Of a stretch of 64,000 bases of DNA, positions 52,635-61,139 are shown one piece after another. How positions within the stretch are numbered: position 1 is the stretch's first letter; every line of letters begins with the position of its first letter. The notes under the pieces were generated by a model. That model did no database searches and had not been told where the DNA came from. It saw only the letters and a list, made by a program, of their open reading frames with translations. The stretch is taken from positions 19,292-83,291 of the forward strand of contig JAHJQK010000005.1 of assembly GCA_018819135.1 (NCBI GenBank), in the 5' to 3' direction. Source of the DNA: Pseudomonadota bacterium. GTDB lineage: Bacteria > Desulfobacterota > SM23-61. Made by a program: the position numbers and the translations under genes.

Positions 52635-54413
52635 CTATTTCGGAGCCATCACCCTGAGGGAAAGTTCAGCCAGCTGCCGGCCATCCACGGCCGAGGGGGC
52701 CTCGGTGAGCAGGTCGATGGCCTTCTGGGTTTTGGGAAAAGCAATTACATCACGGATGGACTCGGTCCCGGCCAGGATCATGACCAGCCGGTCGAATCCA
52801 AAAGCAATTCCGCCATGGGGAGGAGCCCCAAACTCTAAGGCTTCTAACAGGAAGCCGAATTTTTTCTTCGCCTCCTCCGGGTTAATTCCTAACTTTTCGA
52901 AGAGCAAAGATTGGACTTCCCTGCGATAGATACGCAGGCTCCCTCCGCCAACTTCCGACCCGTTGAGCACGAGATCATAGGCTTTGGCCCGGACTCTTTC
53001 CGGGGTATCGGAAAGCATGGGGAGATCTTCGTCCAAAGGGGAAGTAAAGGGATGATGCTTGGCCGTAAACCTCCCCTCGGCCTCATCATATTCCAAGAGG
53101 GGGAAATTTGTAATCCAGACAAAGGAGAAGATGCCTTCTGGAATTAAACCCAGCTGCTTCCCCAGCCTCAGCCGGAGGCGCCCCATGACATCGTTGACGA
53201 CCTGGGGAGAATCGGCTATAAATAAAATGATATCTTCCGGGGTGAGTTGCCAAACTTCTCTTAAAGCCGCTCGTTCTTCTTGGGATAAAAATTTGGCTAT
53301 TGGCCCGCTCCACTCGTCAGCACCGATTTTGATCCAAGTCAAGCCCTTGGCTCCCAATTCCCTCGCCTGTTCATTGAACTCATCCAAATCTTTGCGGGAG
53401 AGGTTGCCCTGAACCTTCAAAGCCTTGACCGCTCCTCCCCGATGGATCGTTTCGGCAAAGACTTTGAAGGCAGTATTTTTCAGGGTTTCCGTTACATCCT
53501 TCATCTCCAGGCCAAAGCGAATGTCCGGATTATCCACCCCATAGCGCGCCATGGATTCCTCGTAGGTTAACCGCGGGAAGGGCGTGGCCAGTGGAAGGCC
53601 CAGGGTATCCCGCAACAAAGCCTGCATCATTCCTTCCATGATCGAATAAATATTTTCCCGATCAATGAAAGACATCTCAATGTCGATCTGGGTGAATTCA
53701 GGCTGCCGGTCGGCCCGGAGGTCTTCATCTCGAAAGCACTTGACGATCTGAAAATAACGTTCAAAACCCGATATCATCAAGAGCTGCTTGAATAATTGCG
53801 GCGATTGGGGAAGAGCATAAAACTGGCCCGGGGTCACCCGGCTGGGGACTAAATAATCCCGGGCGCCCTCGGGTGTTGACTTGGTCAAGAAAGGAGTCTC
53901 GATTTCTAAAAACCCGTGGCTATGTAGATAATCCCGAACGGACCTCGCCGCTCGATCACGTAAGATAAGATTACGCTGCATCTTCGGTCGGCGGAGGTCC
54001 AGGTATCGATATTTCAGCCGCAGGGTTTCCGCCACTTCGGCATCTTCATCGATAGCAAACGGAGGCGGGTTGGATTCACTCAGCACCTTCAAGTCCTCAG
54101 CCTGTACTTCCAACTGGCCGGTCTTTAATTCCGGGTTCTCCGTGCCAGCGGGGCGGGCGACTACTTTTCCCTGCACGGCGATGACGTATTCGTTACGCAA
54201 AGACGCGGCTTTGGCGTGGGCGCCGGGACTAAACTTGGGGTTGAAGACCACCTGAGCGATTCCCTCCCGGTCCCTGAGGTCAATGAATACCAATCCTCCC
54301 AGGTCCCGCCTTCGGTTCACCCAGCCCATAAGAGTTACTTCTTGGTCAATGTGCTCCGCTCGGAGATCCCCACAATAACAGGTTCGTTTCCAGTCCCCCA
54401 ATGCCTCGCCCAA
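52635..54413 (-). CDS. aspS: Aspartyl-tRNA synthetase
   Basis: A 592-residue class IIb synthetase of the bacterial type. The N-terminal OB fold ([20 protein letters not shown]) is followed by motif 2 ([20 protein letters not shown]) and a GAD insertion domain. Motif 3 is [12 protein letters not shown]. Start: TTG at 54413 with AGAAGG upstream, matching the usual N-terminus ([11 protein letters not shown]). Whether it discriminates Asp from Asn tRNA is not decided here. Confidence 0.95.
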   Translation of the reverse strand: MGEALGDWKRTCYCGDLRAEHIDQEVTLMGWVNRRRDLGGLVFIDLRDREGIAQVVFNPKFSPGAHAKAASLRNEYVIAVQGKVVARPAGTENPELKTGQLEVQAEDLKVLSESNPPPFAIDEDAEVAETLRLKYRYLDLRRPKMQRNLILRDRAARSVRDYLHSHGFLEIETPFLTKSTPEGARDYLVPSRVTPGQFYALPQSPQLFKQLLMISGFERYFQIVKCFRDEDLRADRQPEFTQIDIEMSFIDRENIYSIMEGMMQALLRDTLGLPLATPFPRLTYEESMARYGVDNPDIRFGLEMKDVTETLKNTAFKVFAETIHRGGAVKALKVQGNLSRKDLDEFNEQARELGAKGLTWIKIGADEWSGPIAKFLSQEERAALREVWQLTPEDIILFIADSPQVVNDVMGRLRLRLGKQLGLIPEGIFSFVWITNFPLLEYDEAEGRFTAKHHPFTSPLDEDLPMLSDTPERVRAKAYDLVLNGSEVGGGSLRIYRREVQSLLFEKLGINPEEAKKKFGFLLEALEFGAPPHGGIAFGFDRLVMILAGTESIRDVIAFPKTQKAIDLLTEAPSAVDGRQLAELSLRVMAPK

Positions 54414-54447
54414 TTTTCCTTCTCCATTCTCAAATTTAAATTCAATA

Positions 54448-54508
54448 GGACGCAGATTTACGCCGATAATTATTTTTTTTAGTCTATCCTGATAATCTGG
54501 GTTTACCC
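54448..54508. repeat. Partial family A repeat
   Basis: It opens GGACGCAGATTTACGCCGAT and closes in CTGATAATCTGGGTTTACC, lacking the full right arm and tail. It resembles copy 3 with an internal loss. It lies between hisS and aspS. Confidence 0.6.
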
Positions 54509-54516
54509 TCCACTAC

Positions 54517-55773
54517 TTACTGCTTACTTTTATTTTCCACAATCCTTATTATTTCCCCTAAGGGAATTTCCTCTTGAACTTTGGTGGCCATATTGCGGAT
54601 GATGACCTGATTTTTCTTCAATTCTTCTTCTCCCAAAATCAGGACCAGGGGGGTTTTCATACGGTCGGCTTGGCGCATCTGGCTTTTCAAGCTTTTTTCT
54701 TCATAATCTACTTCCGCCCAAATCCCATTATCGCGCAATTCCTGCGCTAAGGAAAAGCCTCTCCGCCGGGCCTTATCCCCCAAAGTCGCCAGAAAAATCT
54801 GGGGGTGCCGGGCGAGACTTCTTTTCCCGGGTAAAAGCATGATCAACCGCTCCATGCCGATGGCAAACCCGATCCCCGGAACGGCCGGCCCTCCTATCTC
54901 TTCGGCCAGGGCATCATACCTGCCTCCGCCCGAGACGGCGTTTTGGGCCCCCAGTTCACCGGCGACCACTTCGAAGGCCGTCCGGGTGTAATAGTCCAAA
55001 CCCCGGACCATCCTGGGATTGACGGCATAGGAAAGGCGGAGGTCATCAAGGAGAGTTTTTACCCGCTCAAAGTGATTGCGGCATTCCGGGCAGAGAAAGC
55101 TCAAAACCTCCGGCGCTTCAGTTAAGGCTGCCTGACAATCCTCGTTCTTGCAGTCAAAAATGCGCAGCGGGTTGGTTTCCAGCCTCCGCTGGCAATCCTC
55201 GCACAGTAAATTCCTTCTGGTCTGGAGAAAGGTTTGAATCTCTTTTTTATAAGGGGGGCGACACTGGGGACATCCCAGGGAATTGATTTGCAGGCTGAGG
55301 TTTTCAATTCCCAAAGCTTCCAGGTAGCGCATCAGCATGACCAAAATTTCCGCATCGGCCCAGGCCTCTTGAACACCCAAAACTTCGGCGTCGATTTGGT
55401 GAAATTGACGGTAACGCCCTTTCTGCGGGCGTTCGTAGCGGAACATGGGACCGACAAAATAATATTTGCCCACGGGATTTTTTTGGTTTAGCCCATGTTC
55501 TAAATAGGCGCGCACGATCGAAGCCGTCGCTTCCGGCCGCAGGGTCAGTGAGTCTCCATCGCGGTCCAGAAAGGTATACATCTCTTTCCCCACGATGTCC
55601 GTGGCCTCGCCGATCGAACGGGCAAAAAGCTCTGTCCGTTCGAGAAGAGGGATGCGAAATTCCGAGAATCCAAATAGCCCGAATATTCTTCGGGCCTCGC
55701 TCTCCACCAACTGCCACTTCTCAACCTCTCCGGGAAGAATATCTTTGAAGCCCCGGATTCCTTTGATTTGCAA
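54517..55773 (-). CDS. hisS: Histidyl-tRNA synthetase
   Basis: A 418-residue class IIa synthetase. IKGIRGFKDILPGE opens the protein. Motif 2 is FRYERPQKGRYRQFHQID. The histidine-specific VRGLDYYTRTAFEV and GGGRYDALAEEIGG follow, then the anticodon domain. A four-Cys insertion (CPQCRPPYKK...CEDC...CKNEDC...CPEC) lies between motif 2 and the HisA motif, as in many bacterial enzymes. Start: TTG at 55773. A promoter and hairpin lie upstream. Confidence 0.95.
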   Translation of the reverse strand: MQIKGIRGFKDILPGEVEKWQLVESEARRIFGLFGFSEFRIPLLERTELFARSIGEATDIVGKEMYTFLDRDGDSLTLRPEATASIVRAYLEHGLNQKNPVGKYYFVGPMFRYERPQKGRYRQFHQIDAEVLGVQEAWADAEILVMLMRYLEALGIENLSLQINSLGCPQCRPPYKKEIQTFLQTRRNLLCEDCQRRLETNPLRIFDCKNEDCQAALTEAPEVLSFLCPECRNHFERVKTLLDDLRLSYAVNPRMVRGLDYYTRTAFEVVAGELGAQNAVSGGGRYDALAEEIGGPAVPGIGFAIGMERLIMLLPGKRSLARHPQIFLATLGDKARRRGFSLAQELRDNGIWAEVDYEEKSLKSQMRQADRMKTPLVLILGEEELKKNQVIIRNMATKVQEEIPLGEIIRIVENKSKQ

Positions 55774-55828
55774 AGCAAATTCCCCTTGTTTAAGAAAAGT
55801 CTTTTCCCGCGGAATACGCCGAGTATGT

Positions 55829-55859
55829 TGAAAAAAAGAAAAGCGCTATTCGCATAGCG
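55829..55859 (-). promoter_or_regulatory. Attenuator-like hairpin in the hisS leader
   Basis: On the minus strand CGCTAT-GCGA-ATAGCG (a GNRA-type loop) is followed by CTTTTCTTTTTTT. It lies between the promoter and hisS. Its stem matches the core hairpins of repeat family B, so it may be a repeat relic rather than a regulator. Confidence 0.45.
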
Positions 55860-55906
55860 AATCTCTTTGATCTTTATCTTGAAAAATTTACCAATAATTT
55901 GCTCTG

Positions 55907-55935
55907 ATAATAGCCAACAAACCCTTGAAAGTCAA
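55907..55935 (-). promoter_or_regulatory. Putative sigma70 promoter of hisS
   Basis: Minus strand: TTGACT (55935-55930), a 17-base spacer, TATTAT (55912-55907). The -35 region sits inside the palindrome CCCTTGA-AAG-TCAAGGG. Leader length to the TTG start is about 130 bases. Confidence 0.6.
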
Positions 55936-56170
55936 GGGAAAGCCATCCCTTGATCCCCTTCAATTTGCCAATTCATTTGTAAATTCAAAAAGATTAGCAA
56001 GAAAGAGACAGGAATTTGCTGAGTGCCGGCCAATCGGTGGGATTAACAAAGATTCAAGGAGTCAAGCCTTCTTGTGGTTCAGTTATGAGCTGGCAGACAG
56101 TATCCAAATCAAATCTATCCCATCTTTTATGAGCTATAAATTTTTTCCTTTAACCCAAAAAAAGGCGATT
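55936..56170. other. Intergenic stretch without a supported gene
   Basis: Between the hisS promoter and a family B repeat. The plus-strand frame of 92 codons here has no ribosome site, and its 3' end runs into the repeat. Nothing else is seen. Confidence 0.4.
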
Positions 56171-56365
56171 CACCACAGAGGGCACAGAGGAAAATTAAGA
56201 TAAAACCAGGAAATAAACTCCTTTTCTCTGCTTTACTCTGTGCACTCGTTAACTGAAAACAACACAATATTCTATCTGACGAATTTATTACATGAGAACA
56301 CAGAGAAAATATTGAGCTTATTTTGTTTTTTAACTATGAAATTATTCTCTGAGATCTCTGTGGTG
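56171..56365. repeat. Family B foldback repeat
   Basis: The arms are CACCACAGAGGGCACAGAGG and CTGAGATCTCTGTGGTG, about 160 bases apart. CTCTGTGCACTCG and GAACACAGAGAAAA lie within. It borders the 3' end of the response regulator. Confidence 0.6.
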
Positions 56366-56377
56366 TAAAAAAATCGC

Positions 56378-57031
56378 TCAATTTAGGTTTAAGAAAATTT
56401 CTAAAATTTTAGGATCAAATTGTTTGCCTTTGCCTTTCTCCATTTCTACCAGCGCATCTTCCCGCGACATCTCTCGACGATAGGGTCGTAAACTGCTCAT
56501 GGCATCGATCGCCTCAACCAGAATCTTGACTGAATCCAAATGGGCTTTCTTCAGCATTCTATAAGCCCTGCGAAGGTCTGCTGTCCTTTCCTCAACCAAT
56601 TCCTCCAGTTGTTGATCATGTTCTGCAACCACCTCTTCCAATCGTTTCTTTTCCAACGCTTTCTTGACGCTGAAAACCACAAGGTCTAAATCGAAAGGTT
56701 TTAGGATGAAATCATAGGCCCCCAAATGCAAAGCCTTCACCACCGTATCGATCTCCGCATAACCCGTCATCATGATCACCATCATGGGGGGACCCAGCGT
56801 CTTCACCTTCTTTAAAAGCTCAAGACCATCCATCTCGGGCATTTTGATGTCGGCAATCATCAAAGAAATATTTTCTTTATAAAAATGATGGAGCGCCTCT
56901 TTCCCATTATGGGCTAGTACGCAAGAATAACCTTCTTTGGAAAGTCTTTGGCCAAGAACCTCACAAGTCGCCACCTCATCATCAACAATGAGGATGCGGT
57001 CAGCCGTATGCTTTCGGAATGGTTTTTCCAA
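56378..57031 (-). CDS. Response regulator with an excised HD-GYP domain
   Basis: A receiver domain of about 120 residues with DDE-type acidic residues (VDDEVA), phospho-acceptor Asp in IADIKMPEMDG and Lys in LKPFD. A coiled-coil linker follows (LEELVEERTADLRRAYRMLKKAHL). The chain then reads as the first residues of an HD-GYP domain (DSVKILVEAIDA), jumps directly to its last segment (SSLRPYRREMSREDALVEME, then GKQFDPKILEIFL) and stops. The catalytic HD and GYP motifs, about 130 residues, are absent while the frame is kept. Start: TTG at 57031 after GGGAGG; TTG at 57040 is the alternative. Confidence 0.85.
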   Translation of the reverse strand: MEKPFRKHTADRILIVDDEVATCEVLGQRLSKEGYSCVLAHNGKEALHHFYKENISLMIADIKMPEMDGLELLKKVKTLGPPMMVIMMTGYAEIDTVVKALHLGAYDFILKPFDLDLVVFSVKKALEKKRLEEVVAEHDQQLEELVEERTADLRRAYRMLKKAHLDSVKILVEAIDAMSSLRPYRREMSREDALVEMEKGKGKQFDPKILEIFLNLN

Positions 57032-57155
57032 GTGAATCAACCTCCCTCGTTGCTGGAATAATTTTTTAAAATCTTATTCTACGACAAGAATCCGCGCGCC
57101 CTATTCAACCCTTCTTTTTTTCTTCTTTTGCTCCAAGGCCCTCCGCATACTTCCA

Positions 57156-57195
57156 AAAAACAAAACCCCATTCCTCTTCCCGCGAGTAATGGGGT
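57156..57195 (-). terminator. Candidate rho-independent terminator
   Basis: Minus strand: arms ACCCCATT (57195-57188) and AATGGGGT (57172-57165), then a TTTGTTTTTT tract. No intact minus-strand gene ends nearby; the closest is the HpcH-type aldolase 580 bases upstream. The remaining gap up to 57431 holds no gene. Confidence 0.55.
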
Positions 57196-57431
57196 CTCCT
57201 TCACTTGGCCCATTTTAGCTCCTCTAAAAAGGTGAGGGGGAGAAAGCCAAACTGTAAGTTGCCAATTTATGGATTTCTCAATGAATTTACTTTACCAAAA
57301 AGCTCCTAACGGATCAAGAATATTATTTTGTCTATTGCCAGAGGTAGCATTCTTGATTAGAAAATGTTATCCTTTTTAGGATTTTTCCATTCTTACTCGA
57401 TTCTTTCTCTGCTATAAGGGACTTAAGCAGA

Positions 57432-57770
57432 ATGAAAAAAAAGAAGCATTTCACCCCTGGCATCCTACCTCCCCAAGGAAATTTAAATCTTTCCTGGTGG
57501 TTTGCTTTCTTGCAAAACCAGCTCCTCCTGCACCAAGAGTCCTCTTCGGTTCGGATCCCTTCCTGGTTGAATTTGAGGAGCTGGGATTGCCCTGCGGAGA
57601 CCAACACTATCTGGGTCAGTTCGACGGGCACTCTTGTTATGCCTTGGACCTCCCGGAAGGAACGGTGGCACCGGCAGGGATGGCCTTCGAAGGACTGCGC
57701 AAAGTATACGGGCGCTTGGATGAGGACCTTTTCTGGCTGGCCGCGCGGGCAGTGCAGATCAAGGAACCGC
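57432..57770 (+). pseudogene. nudC: NADH pyrophosphatase (NudC), truncated and frameshifted
   Basis: From ATG at 57432 the frame reads a NudC-like N-terminus (FTPGILPP, then LSWWFAFLQNQLLLHQ). Near 57555-57570 the match shifts frame and continues with FEELGLPCGDQHYLGQFDG, YALDLPEG and MAFEGLRKVYGRLDEDLFWL, then ARAVQI. It then ends: the zinc ribbon and the Nudix box that should follow are absent, and the DNA passes into the 3' end of the convergent aldolase gene. It therefore has one frameshift plus loss of more than half the gene. Confidence 0.75.
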
Positions 57771-57773
57771 TAA

Positions 57774-58559
57774 CTACCGCTTTAAGGCCCTAATCCCGGA
57801 TGCCGCTGAACTCAACACTGCATTGAGGATCCCCAGTTCGTGGCCGATCTCGATGAATCGGCAACCCATATCAATATATTTTTTTGCCTCCTCTTCCCAG
57901 GGCTGCCCGATTCCAATCCCCACCGCTTTCTTATGTTTGGCCGCGGCTTCCACCGTTCTTTTTATGGCCTCCTGGACCTTGGGATGGTTTTTCTTGGTCG
58001 AACGAAAACCGAGGGACATACTATAATCCGAGGGGCCGAAGAGGCAGTAGTCCAGCCCCTCGATGGCGAAAATTTTATCCAAATCGGAGACCACCTGCTC
58101 ATTCTCCACCATGATCCCCACCATCAACTGGGTGTCGCTCCAGTCCGCAAAGTTCTCGCCCCCTCGGGTTCCCCACCCCCCGGAAAAAGAAAAGCTGCTC
58201 ATTCCCCGGTGGCCTCTGGGGGCAAATTTCGAGGCCTTGACCACGGCCAGAGCTTCTTCGTAGTTGGCAATGTCCGAAACCAGGATCGCCCCTGCCCCTG
58301 CCTGGAAGGCTTTGGAGACAAGGTAGGGGTCTCCTTTCTCCACCCGGATCATGGGGGTGATCCCGGACAGCGCCGCCGCCCTCATCATATTCTCCATCCC
58401 CTCGTCCCTCCGCCAGGAATACTCGTTGTCGATCCGGCAGAAGTCCAAGCCACTGTAGCCGGCGACCTCCACTGCGGCTGCGCTGTAAGAGTCAAGGCAG
58501 GTTCCCACGGCGATTTTTCCCTCTTCCAAGACTTTTCTAAACCTATTCACTCTTTCCAT
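57774..58559 (-). CDS. HpcH/HpaI-family aldolase
   Basis: A 261-residue class II pyruvate aldolase relative that cleaves 2-oxo-3-deoxy or 4-hydroxy-2-oxo acids. FCRIDNEYSWRRDEG lies where family members usually have D-x-E-H; here the histidine is Tyr. The metal-binding region is MVENEQVVSDLDKI, and GLDYCLFGPSDYSMSLG follows the family. It overlaps no neighbour but touches the nudC remnant. Two 2-hydroxyacid dehydrogenase genes lie upstream on the same strand. Confidence 0.85.
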   Translation of the reverse strand: MERVNRFRKVLEEGKIAVGTCLDSYSAAAVEVAGYSGLDFCRIDNEYSWRRDEGMENMMRAAALSGITPMIRVEKGDPYLVSKAFQAGAGAILVSDIANYEEALAVVKASKFAPRGHRGMSSFSFSGGWGTRGGENFADWSDTQLMVGIMVENEQVVSDLDKIFAIEGLDYCLFGPSDYSMSLGFRSTKKNHPKVQEAIKRTVEAAAKHKKAVGIGIGQPWEEEAKKYIDMGCRFIEIGHELGILNAVLSSAASGIRALKR

Positions 58560-58744
58560 TTTTCTCCTCCTTTATTAACGTAGAAAATCGCAAAGCGTAT
58601 AGCGCATAGTGTAAATAAAAAAAAGAGAACGAGCAGGCCGGCAGTACCTCCGCCCACGCGTCGTAACTCAATCGCTGCGCCAGGCGCTGCCATCCCTCCC
58701 GGCCACCCCTTGTACGGTTGTATCTAAATTTAGCCGCGCAAGAA
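58560..58744. other. Gap with a degenerate palindrome
   Basis: GCGTATAGCGCATAG (about 58597-58611) resembles the family B core. No gene is seen. Confidence 0.4.
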
Positions 58745-59737
58745 TCATTTGGATTCCAAAATTTCCGGGTTGGCCAGAGATTTCTTATCGGGTCTTCTCC
58801 CTTCCAGGATCGTCATAACATTTTGGGCCGCCTCGATTCCCATGCGCGCGAAGGCCTCTTCGGTCGCTGCGGCGATGTGCGGAGTCAAAACCACTTTTCC
58901 CGCTTCACTAAGGCGCCGCAGATCTTCGGGAGGCTCTTTCCGAAACGTATCGATCCCCGCTCCGGCGATTTTTCCTTCCTGGAGGGCGGCAATAAGCGCT
59001 TCTTCGTCCACCACCTCTCCTCGAGCCGTGTTGATCAGCCACACGCTTTTTTTCATAATTCCCAGTTCTCTCTTCCCGATTAAATTCCGGGTTTGCTCGG
59101 TGAGCGGACAATGAAGGCTCACGATATCCGCCGCTTTCAGCAGTTCATCCAACTGTGAGACAAGGGTGACCATCGGCGGAAGACCGCTTTCCGGGAGAAA
59201 AGGGTCAAAGACTACGACCTTCATCTGCAACGGCGCGACTAATTCATGAACGCGACGCCCGATTCGGCCAAACCCTATGAGTCCCAAAGTTTTCCGATAA
59301 AGTTCCACCCCCCGGTATTGGGTTTTATCCCAAAAACCTTGGTGCATCCGGCTATCCAGCCTGGGGATGTCTTTGGCGAGGGCAAACATCAAACCAAGAG
59401 TGTGTTCCGCCACTGACTCGTAATTGGCCGTCGCGGTAGTCATGACCGGAATTCTTAAGGCGGTGGCGGTTTGGACATCGATATTGTCAAATCCGGCCCC
59501 GTGCTTGGCGATAACCTTCAGATCAGGGGATGCCTTGACGACCTCTGCCGGAACTTTCCCTGTCCGGAGAATCAAGGCGTGTGCCTTCTCTTCCCTCAGC
59601 TTTTGAGCCAAAATAGAAGGCTGGGGATAAGGTCCGGTAAAGACCACCCTGCATTTCTCCGATAGAATTTTCATCGCCTCCGGCGCGAGATTGTCTCCGG
59701 TAATCACCACTATAAAAAAAGGCTTGTCATCATTCAT
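58745..59737 (-). CDS. D-2-hydroxyacid dehydrogenase (phosphoglycerate-dehydrogenase-like)
   Basis: A 330-residue NAD-dependent enzyme. The nucleotide motif is LGLIGFGRIGRRVHEL. The catalytic Arg is in NTARGEVVDEEAL, the Glu in FRKEPP and the His in LTPHIAAATEEAF. There is no C-terminal ACT domain, so it is not feedback-regulated serine-pathway SerA of the long type. It is one base from the next gene upstream. The substrate is a D-2-hydroxy acid of unknown identity. Confidence 0.88.
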   Translation of the reverse strand: MNDDKPFFIVVITGDNLAPEAMKILSEKCRVVFTGPYPQPSILAQKLREEKAHALILRTGKVPAEVVKASPDLKVIAKHGAGFDNIDVQTATALRIPVMTTATANYESVAEHTLGLMFALAKDIPRLDSRMHQGFWDKTQYRGVELYRKTLGLIGFGRIGRRVHELVAPLQMKVVVFDPFLPESGLPPMVTLVSQLDELLKAADIVSLHCPLTEQTRNLIGKRELGIMKKSVWLINTARGEVVDEEALIAALQEGKIAGAGIDTFRKEPPEDLRRLSEAGKVVLTPHIAAATEEAFARMGIEAAQNVMTILEGRRPDKKSLANPEILESK

Positions 59738-60811
59738 TTACAACCTCGGGATTTCGTAATCGTATTTCCCCTGAGAAAGACCTTCGAGGTTCTCAAAAAC
59801 CTTCGCTTCCAAAGGGATGCCATTTTTTCGCCTGATTTCTTCCATCTGGGCCTCCGGTTCTCCCGGAATTAAGATGGGTCTTTCCGGATCTATTCGCTTA
59901 GCCTGGCGAAGCTCCTGAAACACTTGTTTCACCCGGCCGGAAAAAGCCTCCCAGGTCATGAATCGCAAAAGGTCAATAACCATAAAAAAGTGTCCAATAT
60001 GCTGCGGTTCTTCCCACTGCTGGACCAGAGATTTTACCCCCGTACCAAACCCAGCTCCGGTGAGCACTCCACTGAGAATGTCCAACGCCACTGCCAGGCC
60101 ATAGCCCTTGTGTTGGCCGATGGGAAGAACGTACCCTTTGAGGCCTTCCAGGGGGTCGGTAGTCGGCCTACCCGCTGCATCCAGAGCCCAACCTTGGGGA
60201 ATCTTTTCTTTCCTTTCCGCCATTTGTCTCATTCTCCCCCGGGCAGAAACGGACATGGCGATATCCAGTACGAAAGTTGTTTCCCCCTCGCAGGGAACGC
60301 CGATGGCTAAAGGATTGTTACCGACCAGGCTCCCCAGGCCACCCCAAGGGGGCATCGCCGGGAAGGCATTGGTACCCACAATCCCGATCATTTTTTCCCT
60401 ACAGGCCATGAGGGCATAAGGCGCGGCCGCGCCAAAGTGGTGGCTTTCCCTGCAACCCACAAAAGAAATACCTGATTCCTTGGCGAGAGTGATTGCTTCC
60501 TTCATCCCTCTTGCAGCCACCACAGGGCCTAAGCCATTATCTCCCGAAACGATTTTAACAGCAGGACCCAAAGACTGAAGATCGATTTTCGGTTTCGGGT
60601 TCATCAATCCCTTGCGTATCCGGGGAACATACATCAATAATCTCTGGATCCCATGGGTATCCACCCCCCGCAAATCGGCACAGAGCAAGACCTCCACGGT
60701 TATCTCAGCGTCCTCCCGCGGGACCCCGACAATTTCCAAGGCCTTAACGCCGATTTTAAAAAGTTTCTCATAAGAAACTAAACATTCATAGACCCCTTTT
60801 TCCTGGCCCAT
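59738..60811 (-). CDS. Malate/L-lactate dehydrogenase family oxidoreductase (Ldh_2)
   Basis: A 357-residue NAD(P)-dependent 2-hydroxyacid dehydrogenase of the Ldh/ComC fold. CADLRGVDTHGIQRLLMYVP, SHHFGAAAPYALMA and GNNPLAIGVPC are family hallmarks; HKGYGLAVALDILSGVLTG is the C-terminal motif. It is directly followed by a D-2-hydroxyacid dehydrogenase, so this locus encodes dehydrogenases of two unrelated folds for 2-hydroxy acids, plus an aldolase. The substrate is unknown. Confidence 0.88.
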   Translation of the reverse strand: MGQEKGVYECLVSYEKLFKIGVKALEIVGVPREDAEITVEVLLCADLRGVDTHGIQRLLMYVPRIRKGLMNPKPKIDLQSLGPAVKIVSGDNGLGPVVAARGMKEAITLAKESGISFVGCRESHHFGAAAPYALMACREKMIGIVGTNAFPAMPPWGGLGSLVGNNPLAIGVPCEGETTFVLDIAMSVSARGRMRQMAERKEKIPQGWALDAAGRPTTDPLEGLKGYVLPIGQHKGYGLAVALDILSGVLTGAGFGTGVKSLVQQWEEPQHIGHFFMVIDLLRFMTWEAFSGRVKQVFQELRQAKRIDPERPILIPGEPEAQMEEIRRKNGIPLEAKVFENLEGLSQGKYDYEIPRL

Positions 60812-60947
60812 ATTCTCAATCCTCTAAAGAACTCATTCCTTCAAAAAATTTGGAATCACTGATCCTTTTTTCCGACACCCATAAATGGCATATACCTGAA
60901 ACTCTTCAAGAATATATGACCTATTTGAACTTTAAGAATGAATGTCT

Positions 60948-60969
60948 GCATACCACCATGGTGGTATGC
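60948..60969. repeat. Perfect 22-bp palindrome
   Basis: GCATACCACC-AT-GGTGGTATGC is its own reverse complement. It lies in the 328-base gap between comEC and the Ldh gene. It could be an operator, a hairpin or a recombination site. Confidence 0.6.
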
Positions 60970-61008
60970 TGTCAAGAATAAAAAGGAGATTTTTAAAACC
61001 CCCTTTTC

Positions 61009-61079
61009 TGTCACTCCGCGAAAGCGGGAGTCCACAAAAGCCTTGAAAATACTGGATTCTTGCTTCCGTAGAAATGACA
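61009..61079. repeat. Family C repeat (CGCGAAAGCGGGA type)
   Basis: TGTCACTCCGCGAAAGCGGGAGTCC and the inverse GGATTCTTGCTTCCGTAGAAATGACA form an imperfect hairpin (text shortened to its ends: TGTCACTCCGCGAAAG and GTAGAAATGACA). Related units occur at 11556-11700. Confidence 0.6.
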
Positions 61080-61139
61080 AACTTATATCTCATAGGGCTT
61101 TTTCAGAGATTTTAAAGGAGGGGTTATAATAGATGTAGG

